A stretch of DNA of 64,000 nucleotides from JAHEJB01 sp041748175 (GTDB taxonomy: Bacteria; Bacteroidota; Rhodothermia; Rhodothermales; Rubricoccaceae), in assembly GCA_041748175.1 (NCBI GenBank), contig JBGTDU010000152.1:5562-69561 (forward strand). The letters run 5' to 3'. The notes beneath the pieces are model-generated. The model was given only the letters and a program-made list of their open reading frames with translations, searched no databases and had not been told where the DNA came from. Position numbers and translations under genes: made by a program. Of this stretch, positions 56,830 through 64,000 are shown in pieces; position 1 is the stretch's first letter, and the number at the start of each line of letters is the position of its first letter.

Positions 56830-57259
56830 AAACGGTTTGGCCGCAACCGGGGGTACAAGCGGTCGTAGGGCTAATCAACCTCACCATCGCTCCGCCTTGA
56901 TGCCGATCAATCGGTGGCAGGTGGGCGAATCAGAGTTCTGGCGATGTCGTGATCATCAGTACAGGACCTGACGAATAGCGGATGGATCACGCGGATGCTT
57001 CTGTCGTGATGCAACATCGCCAACGGGATGCGACTATGCTCAACCAAGGTTCAGGCAACGGGTATTCAGGAGGTTGTCCGATTGCGGAGGTCGAGTTCGT
57101 GCGCACGGAAGTTGGAGAAGTTGTAGGCTTCGAAGCGGGAAGCGCGCACGCGGCATCTGGTTCGAAAGGATGAATCGAATGGATCGCGCGCCAAAATTCA
57201 TCTCGTAGAAGTGCCGGGCGGTAAGTTCCGCCATCGCAGTAGATCCCAGTGGTTGCCAA
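56830..57259. other. 430-bp region without a supported gene
   Basis: The stretch between the DUF2071 gene and the flippase-like gene contains only short frames without recognisable features. GATGCAACATC at 57007-57017 and the following sequence show no clear repeat. The promoter for the inositol operon probably lies here, but I cannot identify it. Confidence 0.4.
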
Positions 57260-58387
57260 TTGGCCTCCTCACCCACATCCGAATCGCATCCTGACGCGGC
57301 ATCTCTCGTGGCTGAGCCACCAGCAGATGATGCTGTGCAGCCGCTCGCTGAGCGAAAGGTCTCGATCAGCAACATCCTGTGGCCGCTCTTGCTAAGCGTG
57401 GCGGTTTTGGCGGTCATCAGCTACTACACGTTCGACCTCAGCACGTTCGGAGAGCTCCTTGGCGAGTTGAATCCCTGGCTCTTGCTTGCTGCCGTCGGTA
57501 CGGTATTTACGCGTATATACTTCGGTGGTTGGAGGCTCAACTATTTCTCGGGGGGCCAACTGACCGTCAGAGACGGAATACGCAGCCAGATGGCGTGGGA
57601 CTTCTTCTCCTACGTTACACCGTCCACCATCGGTGGTGGCCCGTTTGCCGCGGTCTTTGTTGCTAAAGATCGAGGGATCCCGCTCGGTGAGGCGACCTCC
57701 ATCTTCATTTTCTCGATGCTGATGGACCAGTTCTGGGCAGCCTTTCTCATGCCCACGATGGTGATTCTTGCCCTGTACCTGGACATCTTTCCCGAGACCA
57801 TGGGTACAGTCGGCTACGCGTCCATGCTAGCGGCGTTTGTGGCGTTCCTGGCATGGGTTTCCATTCTGGCTTACAGCACGCTGATCAACCCCAGGTTTCT
57901 GGCTGCGATGGTTGGGGCCGTATTCAAGATCAAGTGGATCCGGCGGTATCGGACACGAGCGCTACGCGTGTTGGGTGAAATGAAGGACCGCGCGGAGATT
58001 CTTCGCTCGCAGTCGGTCATGTATTATGTGAAGGGTTTCGCTATTTCTCTGGTTCCCTGGATCAGCCGATATCTCCTCCCCGTCTTCCTGATCTGGAGCG
58101 TGTATCCTGCATTGGATAAACTCCTGGTGTTTCTGCGAGCTGCGGCGCTACAACTCGCAGCGCTCTTCCTGCCCACCCCCGGCGGAGCGGGCGCGATGGA
58201 GGGGCTCTATCTCCTCTTCTTTGGGCCACCGATTATGCCTCAACCAGCTGTGGCGCCTACGCTGCTGGCCTGGCGGCTCCTCAGCTACTACCTCTTCATT
58301 TTCGTCGGGGTGTACATTGCAATCCAATACGTCCAGAGAAGGGTCTCCAGCCCAGTCGTCGCGACAAATGGTGCCGGTGCCGCGTGA
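57260..58387 (+). CDS. LPG synthetase-TM/UPF0104-type flippase-like protein
   Basis: A 375-residue polytopic protein (about eight spans); the longest frame uses TTG at 57260, with GTG at 57308 as alternative. The first ~35 residues are polar. Motifs WRLNYFSGGQ, SYVTPSTIGGGPFAAVF and LPTPGGAGAMEGLYLLFF are those of the lysylphosphatidylglycerol synthetase transmembrane/AglD-like family, which may flip lipid-linked sugars or phospholipids. There is no C-terminal synthase domain. It heads an operon with CDP-alcohol transferase, inositol-phosphate synthase and cytidylyltransferase genes, so it may move an inositol lipid across the membrane. Confidence 0.85.
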   Translation: MASSPTSESHPDAASLVAEPPADDAVQPLAERKVSISNILWPLLLSVAVLAVISYYTFDLSTFGELLGELNPWLLLAAVGTVFTRIYFGGWRLNYFSGGQLTVRDGIRSQMAWDFFSYVTPSTIGGGPFAAVFVAKDRGIPLGEATSIFIFSMLMDQFWAAFLMPTMVILALYLDIFPETMGTVGYASMLAAFVAFLAWVSILAYSTLINPRFLAAMVGAVFKIKWIRRYRTRALRVLGEMKDRAEILRSQSVMYYVKGFAISLVPWISRYLLPVFLIWSVYPALDKLLVFLRAAALQLAALFLPTPGGAGAMEGLYLLFFGPPIMPQPAVAPTLLAWRLLSYYLFIFVGVYIAIQYVQRRVSSPVVATNGAGAA

Positions 58388-58497
58388 CCTTTGAAGCTCT
58401 GTTCAAGGCTTGTACAGTCGCGGCCAAATACCCAGGTGCGAGGCAACCGGAGGATCGTGCGAGTTACCTTTGTCGAATCGATTCTCAGGAAGGCCAA

Positions 58498-59424
58498 ATG
58501 GCTGGCGATCCAACGCAGGTAAAACGGACGAGGGAAATAGAGGAGTTCACGAACCTCTACTTCATCCACCCCATCAGCCGGGCGCTGGTGACCGTTTTCG
58601 CGAAACTGGGCGTCCATCCCAATGTGGTTTCGCTTGGAGGGATCCTCTTCGGTGCCTTTGCTGCGGTGGCCTATTTCCACTACGACCGGTGGGAGATGGC
58701 GTTGGCGGGCTTTCTGTTGATGATTGGCTGGCATGTGATGGATGGCGCTGACGGCCAGCTGGCACGCCTGACGGGCAAGACTTCCGAGATGGGCAAGGCG
58801 CTGGATGGCCTGGTAGACCACCTCTCGTTTGCTATGGTTTATGTCGGGTTGGCGGTAGCGTCAGCGCTCATATTCGGCAACTGGATCTGGTGGTTAGCTG
58901 TTGCCGCAGGGATCAGCCATGTCGTGCAGGCGAGCACGTACGAGTTTCAGCGGCAAATGTATGATTACTGGGCCATGGGCAAAGAATCTGCCCGCCCGGT
59001 AATGCCCGAGGAGTTTCGCGCCGGGATGAGGAGCAAGGGCGGACTTGGCGGGTTCCTCAACGCCACGCTTCTCGCGTACCTTCGTATTCAACACCGCGTT
59101 ACAGGTGCCGACCCGCGGCTCGTCGCTCGTCTCGAAGGCATGAAGGAAGCAGGCGACGGCGCGGAGGTGAACGAAGCCTTTGCCAGCGCAAACCTTGGCG
59201 CGGTTAAGGCCTGGTCGCTCCTCTGCTCGAACTATCGAACCGTTGCCATCTTTGTAGCGTGCATCGCCGCGAACCCTCTCTACTTTTTTCTCTTCGAGAT
59301 TATCGTGCTGAACATTGCGCTCGTTCTGCTTCGACTCATGCAAGCTCGCCGCAACGAGCAGCTTTTTGCTCGGTTGATACAGGGCAATTCACTTTGCTCG
59401 CAGGACGCCGTCGCGATGGTCTAG
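58498..59424 (+). CDS. CDP-alcohol phosphatidyltransferase family (likely inositol phosphate transfer)
   Basis: From ATG 58498 the protein has 308 residues; a GTG at 58384 overlapping the preceding stop would add 38 unconserved residues. The full catalytic motif is present in DGADGQLARLTGKTSEMGKA followed by LDGLVDH (DGx2ARx8Gx3Dx3D), placed at the end of the second of about six spans. Together with inositol-3-phosphate synthase and inositol-1-phosphate cytidylyltransferase it resembles the CDP-inositol route (DIPP synthase in thermophiles; an inositol-lipid route has also been proposed for Bacteroidota). The acceptor alcohol cannot be read from sequence. Confidence 0.87.
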   Translation: MAGDPTQVKRTREIEEFTNLYFIHPISRALVTVFAKLGVHPNVVSLGGILFGAFAAVAYFHYDRWEMALAGFLLMIGWHVMDGADGQLARLTGKTSEMGKALDGLVDHLSFAMVYVGLAVASALIFGNWIWWLAVAAGISHVVQASTYEFQRQMYDYWAMGKESARPVMPEEFRAGMRSKGGLGGFLNATLLAYLRIQHRVTGADPRLVARLEGMKEAGDGAEVNEAFASANLGAVKAWSLLCSNYRTVAIFVACIAANPLYFFLFEIIVLNIALVLLRLMQARRNEQLFARLIQGNSLCSQDAVAMV

Positions 59425-59452
59425 CACGGCGTCCGTTCCTTGCCCGAACAAA

Positions 59453-60799
59453 ATGGGCAACCTCTTTTCCAACTTCGATCCTGATCCCATGGCTGTTTCT
59501 CCACACGAGGGCAAACTGCTTGTTCTTACGCCCGGCCTTGGTGCCGTGGCTACCACCTTCATCGCAGGCGTCGAGCGTATTCGGAATCACGGCGCCAAGC
59601 CGATCGGCTCGCTGACGCAGATGCAGACGATTCGCCTCGGCCAGCGCTCCGAAAACAGGAGCCCGCTCATCCGTGACTTCTGCGACTTGGCACCACTTCA
59701 GGACATAGAGTTTGGTGGCTGGGATGTTTACGACGCGGACGCTTTCGACGCAGCTTCGCGCGCCTCAGTCCTAAGCGAGAAGGATCTCGCCCCCATTGAG
59801 GGCTTCATGCGAACGATCAAGCCAATGTCGGCGGCGTTCGACAAGGCGTACGTCAAGAACCTCGACGGCCCGAACGTGAAGCAGGGCGCGACAAAGATGG
59901 ACCTCGCCGAGGAGCTCCGTGCTGATATCCGCAGCAGGATGCAAGATACCGGCGCTTCCCGTGCTGTCATGGTCTGGTGTGGATCTACGGAAGTCTACAC
60001 GCGGCCTGCTGCTTGCCACGAAACCATTGAAGCGTTCGAAGAAGGTATGCGCGCCAACGACCCGGCCATCGCGCCATCGCAGTTGTATGCCTACGCCGCC
60101 ATCATGGAGGGCATTCCCTACGCCAACGGCGCGCCGAACCTCTCTGCAGACTGCCGCGCTCTCGAGCAGCTTGCCAAACAGAAAGGCGTCGCCATTGCGG
60201 GAAAGGATTTCAAAACGGGCCAGACGCTCATGAAGACGATCCTCGCGCCGGGCTTCAAAGCCAGGATGCTCGGCATCGCGGGCTGGTTCTCTACGAACAT
60301 CCTCGGCAACCGGGACGGCGAAGTCCTCGACGATCCGGAAAGCTTCAAGGCCAAGGAGGTTACCAAAGTGGGCGTGCTGGACACGATTCTTCAGCCCGAC
60401 GTGTACCCCGACCTCTACAAGGATCTCTACCACAAAGTCCGAATCAACTACTACCCGCCGCGCGGCGACGCGAAGGAAGGCTGGGACAACATCGACATCT
60501 TCGGCTGGCTCGGCTACCCGATGCAGATTAAGGTAGACTTCCTCTGCCGCGACTCCATCCTCGCCGCGCCCATCGTGTTGGACCTCGCGCTTTTCCTCGA
60601 TCTTGCACAGCGCGCAGGCCGTTCGGGTATTCAGGAGTGGCTGTCGTTCTACTTCAAAGGCCCGCACGTTGAGGAAGGCCACGTGCAGGAGCACGACATA
60701 TTCATCCAGCACTTCCGCCTGAAGAACACGCTGCGCGTGATGATGGGCGAAGAGCCCGTCACGCATCTTTCTGAGAGCTTCGCGGGCGAGCTTGCATGA
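59453..60799 (+). CDS. Inositol-3-phosphate synthase
   Basis: A 448-residue NAD-dependent synthase that turns glucose 6-phosphate into 1L-myo-inositol 3-phosphate. Landmarks are the nucleotide-binding LLVLTPGLGAVATTFIAG (near residue 24), GNLFSNFD at the N-terminus, VMVWCGSTEVYTRP, GKDFKTGQTLMKTILAPG, STNILGNRDGEVLDDP, and the late SKEVT-like KAKEVTKVG and KVDFLCRDSILAAP. The size is between bacterial and eukaryotic forms. A second ATG at codon 13 is possible. It overlaps the cytidylyltransferase gene by 4 bases (ATGA). Confidence 0.93.
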   Translation: MGNLFSNFDPDPMAVSPHEGKLLVLTPGLGAVATTFIAGVERIRNHGAKPIGSLTQMQTIRLGQRSENRSPLIRDFCDLAPLQDIEFGGWDVYDADAFDAASRASVLSEKDLAPIEGFMRTIKPMSAAFDKAYVKNLDGPNVKQGATKMDLAEELRADIRSRMQDTGASRAVMVWCGSTEVYTRPAACHETIEAFEEGMRANDPAIAPSQLYAYAAIMEGIPYANGAPNLSADCRALEQLAKQKGVAIAGKDFKTGQTLMKTILAPGFKARMLGIAGWFSTNILGNRDGEVLDDPESFKAKEVTKVGVLDTILQPDVYPDLYKDLYHKVRINYYPPRGDAKEGWDNIDIFGWLGYPMQIKVDFLCRDSILAAPIVLDLALFLDLAQRAGRSGIQEWLSFYFKGPHVEEGHVQEHDIFIQHFRLKNTLRVMMGEEPVTHLSESFAGELA

Positions 60800-61524
60800 G
60801 CGCGGCCCAGCGCTCGGGCGTCGTTTTGGCCGCGGGCTTCGGCTCGCGGCTAAGAGGGGTGGTCGAGTCTACGGACCTTAAGCCGCTTACGCCGGTAGCG
60901 GGCAAGCCGCTGATCGTGCGGACGCTGGACAGTCTGGAGGTTGCCGGTTGTCGCCGCGTCGTTATTGTCCTCGGCCACCACGCCGATACGATGCGATCCA
61001 GCATTGAGGCCGTTTACGATGGCCCGTTGGAATTGGTATTTGCCATGAACCCGCGGTACGAGAAGCAGAACGGCCTCTCTGTCCTTGCGGCGCGCCCTTA
61101 CCTGGAGGGCCCGTTTATCCTGACGATGGCGGACCATGTCTTCGGCGACGAGGTGATGGAACTCGCCGGGAGCTACACGCCACAGCCCGGCCACGCTGCG
61201 CTGCTGGTGGATTACAAGCTCAATTCCATCTTCGACATGGACGACGCCACCAATGCGGTCGTGGAAGACGGCAAAATCGTCGCCATCGACAAGAAGCTGA
61301 CGGACTACAACGCCGTGGATACGGGAGCATTTGTTTGCACGGACGGCCTGATGGACGCACTTCAAGATCTGGATGACCGAGATGGCGACGCCTCGCTTTC
61401 GGACGGTGTCCGTCACCTCGCGTCCTCTGGTCGTATGCACGCCCTTGACATAGGCGACGGCTTCTGGCAGGACGTGGATACGCCGGAGATGATGGCGCAT
61501 GCGGAGCGGGTGCTGGGGAGGTAG
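60796..61524 (+). CDS. CTP:inositol-1-phosphate cytidylyltransferase-like nucleotidyltransferase
   Basis: A 242-residue nucleotidyltransferase. The nucleotide-binding loop VVLAAGFGSRLRGVVESTDL and KPLTPVAGKPLI lead to the block YEKQNGLSVLAARPYLEGPF, then ILTMADHVFGDEVM with the metal Asp. This arrangement is typical of the IPCT part of thermophile di-inositol-phosphate pathways. It should make CDP-inositol for the CDP-alcohol transferase encoded two genes upstream. Its last 399 bases are repeated, frameshifted and about 85% identical, after the mobile mystery A/B pair. Confidence 0.87.
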   Translation: MSAAQRSGVVLAAGFGSRLRGVVESTDLKPLTPVAGKPLIVRTLDSLEVAGCRRVVIVLGHHADTMRSSIEAVYDGPLELVFAMNPRYEKQNGLSVLAARPYLEGPFILTMADHVFGDEVMELAGSYTPQPGHAALLVDYKLNSIFDMDDATNAVVEDGKIVAIDKKLTDYNAVDTGAFVCTDGLMDALQDLDDRDGDASLSDGVRHLASSGRMHALDIGDGFWQDVDTPEMMAHAERVLGR

Positions 61525-61588
61525 CGCTATCGGCCTCATAGCGTATGCTCATATATCAGGCCACAACCTGAAAATGGTGGGAACCAAT

Positions 61589-61637
61589 TAAGGGTGTAGC
61601 CTTATAGGCGAATGTCGAATTTCAGGCTATGCCCTTA
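61589..61637. promoter_or_regulatory. Inverted repeats before mobile mystery A, likely operator
   Basis: Imperfect arms TAAGGGTGTAGCCT (61589-61602) and AGGCTATGCCCTTA (61624-61637) match 12 of 14 when inverted. A shorter palindrome, GCCTTATAGGC (61599-61609), overlaps the left arm. The position, ending just before the ATG, suggests autoregulation by the XRE protein encoded next. Confidence 0.6.
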
Positions 61638-61639
61638 CG

Positions 61640-62098
61640 ATGAACAACCAAAAACTCCAAATAGAGCACCTGGACGCCAAGTTGACCGTTTTCTCGTCCG
61701 CTAGCGACAGCGAACCACCGCCAAAGGGCTGGGTGCATGCAATTCGAGTATCAGTCGGCATGTCGCTCAGGCAGTTGGGCTCACGAATGGGAGTCACGCC
61801 TCAGAGTGTAAAGGAACTCGAAATGCGAGAAGCAACTGGGTCAATCACGTTGAAAACGCTACGCGATGCTGCCAACGCGCTGGACATGCAGCTTGTCTAC
61901 GGGTTCGTACCCCGCGAAGGCACGCTGGCGAAGACAGTGGCCCAACAGGCACGAACCCACGCGGAAGACATCGTACGCCGAACATCAGTTTCAATGGGGC
62001 TTGAAGATCAGGAAAACACACTGGAGCGACTTGAGCGAGCCATTGAAGAAAGAACTGAGGATCTGATCCGAGAGATGCCGAGGCACCTGTGGGATTAG
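61640..62098 (+). CDS. Mobile mystery protein A (XRE-type)
   Basis: A 152-residue protein with a central helix-turn-helix: VHAIRVSVGMSLRQLGSRMG, VTPQSVKELEMREATGSITL and LRDAANALDMQLVYGFVPRE. The length and the C-terminal helical tail are those of the mobile mystery protein A family, always found beside a Fic-domain partner. It is the probable antitoxin and repressor. It overlaps the Fic gene by 10 bases. Confidence 0.88.
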   Translation: MNNQKLQIEHLDAKLTVFSSASDSEPPPKGWVHAIRVSVGMSLRQLGSRMGVTPQSVKELEMREATGSITLKTLRDAANALDMQLVYGFVPREGTLAKTVAQQARTHAEDIVRRTSVSMGLEDQENTLERLERAIEERTEDLIREMPRHLWD

Positions 62099-62685
62099 AC
62101 TTCGATGCAAACGAGGGCCAGACGCCCCTCGAAGACGACGAAAGAGAAGGGCTGCTCATCCCGACGATCACCAAGCGCGGCGAGCTCAATGAGTTCGAGC
62201 AGCGCAACGTCGAGCAAGCTGTTGAGTGGACGCTGCGTTCTCGATTCAAAGCAGATCGGGTGTTCTCCGAACGCCTTGTTCGTCAGCTTCATCAACGCAT
62301 GTATGAATCTGTCTGGAAGTGGGCCGGTGAGTTCCGAACGACCGAAAAGAACATAGGGATCGACCCTGCGATGATTCCCGTGGAGTTGAGGAAGCTGCTG
62401 GGCGACGCTGCTTTCTGGATCGAAAACGCCACATTCGTCCCTGACGAGCTCGCAATCCGATTCAAGCATCGTCTGGTGCGAATCCACTGTTTCCCAAATG
62501 GGAATGGCCGACACTCTCGCCTGATGGCTGATATCGTGGTGAATCATCTGCTGGGCGAGTCCGTGTTCTCATGGGGGAGCGAGAACCTCGTGGCAAAAAG
62601 AGTTGCGCGTGTGGAGTACCTCTCCGCAATTCGCGAGGCTGATGCCGGTGATCTTCGACGCCTGATTGTGTTCGCTCGCTCGTAG
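62089..62685 (+). CDS. Mobile mystery protein B (Fic/Doc domain)
   Basis: A 198-residue protein starting with GTG at 62089. The Fic motif is HCFPNGNGRHSRLMADI (HxFxxGNGRxxR), with all catalytic residues present, so it may transfer AMP or another group to a target protein. The family features at the N-terminus (DANEGQTPLEDDEREGLLIP) and the block WKWAGEFRTTEKNIG fit mobile mystery protein B. It follows the XRE gene with an overlap. About 15 bases after its stop the 3' remnant of the cytidylyltransferase gene begins. Confidence 0.88.
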   Translation: MGLDFDANEGQTPLEDDEREGLLIPTITKRGELNEFEQRNVEQAVEWTLRSRFKADRVFSERLVRQLHQRMYESVWKWAGEFRTTEKNIGIDPAMIPVELRKLLGDAAFWIENATFVPDELAIRFKHRLVRIHCFPNGNGRHSRLMADIVVNHLLGESVFSWGSENLVAKRVARVEYLSAIREADAGDLRRLIVFARS

Positions 62686-62700
62686 TAGTCAACCATCACC

Positions 62701-63100
62701 ATGGCCGACCACGTCTTCGGGGATGAAGTCATGGAGTTGGCGGGGGAGCTACATACCGGCGCCCGGCCACGCTGCGCTGCTCGTGGATTTCAAGCTCGAT
62801 TCCATCTTCGACATGGACGACGCTACCAAGGCCGTCGTGGAGGATGGAAAAATCGTCGCCATCGACAAAAACCTGGTGGAGTTCAACGCGGTCGATACCG
62901 GCGTTTTCGTTTGCACGGACGGGTTGATGGACGCCCTTCAAGATCTGGATGATCGGGATGGGGATGCGTCGCTTTCGGACGGAGTTCGCCACCTCGCGTC
63001 CTCGGGCCGGATGCACGCCCTCGACATAGGCGACGGCTTCTGGCACGATGTGGACACGCCTGAGATGATGGCGTATGCGGAGCGGGTGCTGGAGAGGTAG
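62701..63100 (+). pseudogene. Frameshifted 3' remnant of the inositol-1-phosphate cytidylyltransferase gene
   Basis: These 400 bases match the last 399 of the intact gene (61126-61524) with about 58 mismatches by hand count (~85% identity). One extra G in a G run near 62741-62746 shifts the frame after codon ~14. After it, the protein reads SIFDMDDATKAVVEDGKIVA and DALQDLDDRDGDASLSDGVR to the natural stop. The nucleotide-binding N-terminal part is missing, so it cannot be an active enzyme. It lies on the same strand as the intact gene, beyond the mobile mystery A/B pair. Confidence 0.9.
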
Positions 63101-63156
63101 AGCTCGGTGCTATTAGTATTAGTAGCAGATTAGTAGATCAGCCGACGGCGAGCGCT

Positions 63157-63885
63157 CTACGTTTCGACAAGCGCAGTCCGTTTCTGCTGATTGTGGTGGA
63201 CAGACTGGCTCCGGTCGCCTGCAATCTGACGATACCCCAGCCATATCGTGAGGAGGCCTACCAGTTCAGTCACGTAGAGGACCTCCACATATCCGGCGCG
63301 AGTCGCTGAGCCGCCGATTCCGGGCAGAATGGCCCCGACGGCGATCAGGACATTCCCCAAAACGCGTTGCCGGTGTTCCGATCCCGCATTGCGGTACTTC
63401 CATGCAGACCAGGCCGCACCGCCAACAAGAAAGATGACGGCGTAGATATTGACAAACGGCGAGAAAGCTCGCACCCACGACCATTCCAGCACACGGCCCG
63501 AGAGGCGGTGCCCTTCGACAGCGCCATAGTCCAACGGCGAAAGAAAGACAAACACCGCGGCTGTCAGGATGATCGTGACGACGATGGCCGCTAACACATG
63601 GGCCGTCTGCTTTTTCATGAGGAGATAAACGGTGCCCTGCGCCAGTGGAAACCCGCCCAGCAGCGCTCCACTAACGTACCACGCCCGAAAGACCCACGGA
63701 TCCCATCCGAAGAGCGTCGTCAGGCTTTCGGTAAGCGTTCCCACTCCGTAGGCTGCGACACCGAACGTCCACCACGCCAGATACAGCGCGTCAGGCTTGC
63801 GGCGCCAGTGGCGAAAGAGGACCACGCCAAACGCCACGGCGACGAGCGTCGTGGCGATGGGCAGATAATGGACGAGTGTCGGCAT
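63157..63885 (-). CDS. Hypothetical seven-span membrane protein
   Basis: A 242-residue membrane protein with about seven spans, starting at an ATG at 63885. Features are a charged loop RHWRRKPDALYLAWWTFGVA, then LTESLTTLFGWDPWVFRAWY and ALLGGFPLAQGTVYLLM, and a loop SPLDYGAVEGHRLSGRVLEW. The pattern is repeated in several bacterial lineages as a protein of unknown function. The start lies 5 bases after the end of the partial gene upstream, on the same strand, so the two may be co-transcribed. Confidence 0.75.
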   Translation of the reverse strand: MPTLVHYLPIATTLVAVAFGVVLFRHWRRKPDALYLAWWTFGVAAYGVGTLTESLTTLFGWDPWVFRAWYVSGALLGGFPLAQGTVYLLMKKQTAHVLAAIVVTIILTAAVFVFLSPLDYGAVEGHRLSGRVLEWSWVRAFSPFVNIYAVIFLVGGAAWSAWKYRNAGSEHRQRVLGNVLIAVGAILPGIGGSATRAGYVEVLYVTELVGLLTIWLGYRQIAGDRSQSVHHNQQKRTALVET

Positions 63886-63890
63886 GTTGA

Positions 63891-64000
63891 TTAGTCGGAG
63901 AGCGAGCGGCTTCCGTCCGGTTGGAACACGTAATCGAACGTGTAGTAGCGCGCCTCATCGGTCACCGGGTTGGGGGTCGCGGGCGCACCCCGGTAGTAAC
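63891..64000 (-). CDS. C-terminal end of an unknown protein, 5' end beyond window
   Basis: The reverse strand is open from the window edge to TAA at 63893-63891 and encodes 36 or so C-terminal residues, including ARYYTFDYVFQPDGSRSLSD. Too little is present to identify a family. Confidence 0.6.
   Translation of the reverse strand, partial: YYRGAPATPNPVTDEARYYTFDYVFQPDGSRSLSD

Noticed and set aside
62701..63100. A functional second cytidylyltransferase gene
   Set aside because: The nucleotide-binding N-terminal part is absent and a one-base insertion shifts the frame.

Overview
The window reads like chromosomal DNA of a moderately GC-rich member of the Rhodothermota/Bacteroidota lineage. This is inferred from gene content and was not tested by a search. 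Supporting signs are a secreted protein with a type IX secretion C-terminal sorting domain (YPNPFNP), GH92 and GH2 glycosidases in one operon, a b558-type succinate dehydrogenase anchor, an RNase E/G with a very long insertion in its S1 region, and few Shine-Dalgarno sequences with several GTG and TTG starts. I see no rRNA, tRNA, CRISPR array, prophage or insertion-sequence transposase.

Layout. 1-3 kb: an operon of a cyclic-nucleotide-binding protein, an AI-2E family permease and an MBL hydrolase, then a lipoprotein. 3-8 kb: a response regulator with a class III cyclase domain and a giant beta-propeller histidine kinase. 8-11.5 kb: a lytic transglycosylase and a two-module secreted protein. 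11.7-19.5 kb: two complete, divergent succinate dehydrogenase/fumarate reductase complexes of different types. 19.5-22.4 kb: small regulators, a broken DUF4160 gene beside DUF2442, and citrate synthase. 22.9-29.8 kb: a forward run of RNase G, a small protein, an MBL hydrolase, aroQ, murJ and a polysaccharide deacetylase, facing an LD-carboxypeptidase. 31-36.8 kb: an accessory stretch with an HsdR-N nuclease, a degenerate DUF294 signalling protein, a truncated VOC gene, an unknown protein and a HEPN/MNT toxin-antitoxin pair next to clpB. 39.8-44 kb: an arrestin-like protein, a CHASE3 histidine kinase and an ABC-F ATPase. 44-52 kb: a reverse-strand operon that fits degradation of high-mannose N-glycans (glycosylasparaginase, CutC, beta-mannosidase, ferredoxin, GH92, Rof). 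52-57 kb: a forward run that includes tRNA hydroxylase TrhO and several membrane or lipoproteins. 57-61.5 kb: an inositol-phospholipid-type operon (flippase-like protein, CDP-alcohol phosphotransferase, inositol-3-phosphate synthase, inositol-1-phosphate cytidylyltransferase). 61.6-63.1 kb: a mobile mystery A/B (XRE/Fic) pair followed by a broken copy of the preceding gene's 3' end.

The most unusual signal is shared by two unrelated toxin-antitoxin modules. HEPN/MNT lies between intact clpB and a second, diverged copy of the last 142 bp of clpB. Mobile mystery A/B lies between the intact inositol-1-phosphate cytidylyltransferase gene and a second, diverged and frameshifted copy of its last 399 bp. 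In both, the order is intact gene, TA pair, 3' remnant, all on one strand. This is the arrangement expected if circular DNA carrying 'gene 3' end plus TA' integrates by one crossover into the resident gene. No recombinase gene is visible at either site.
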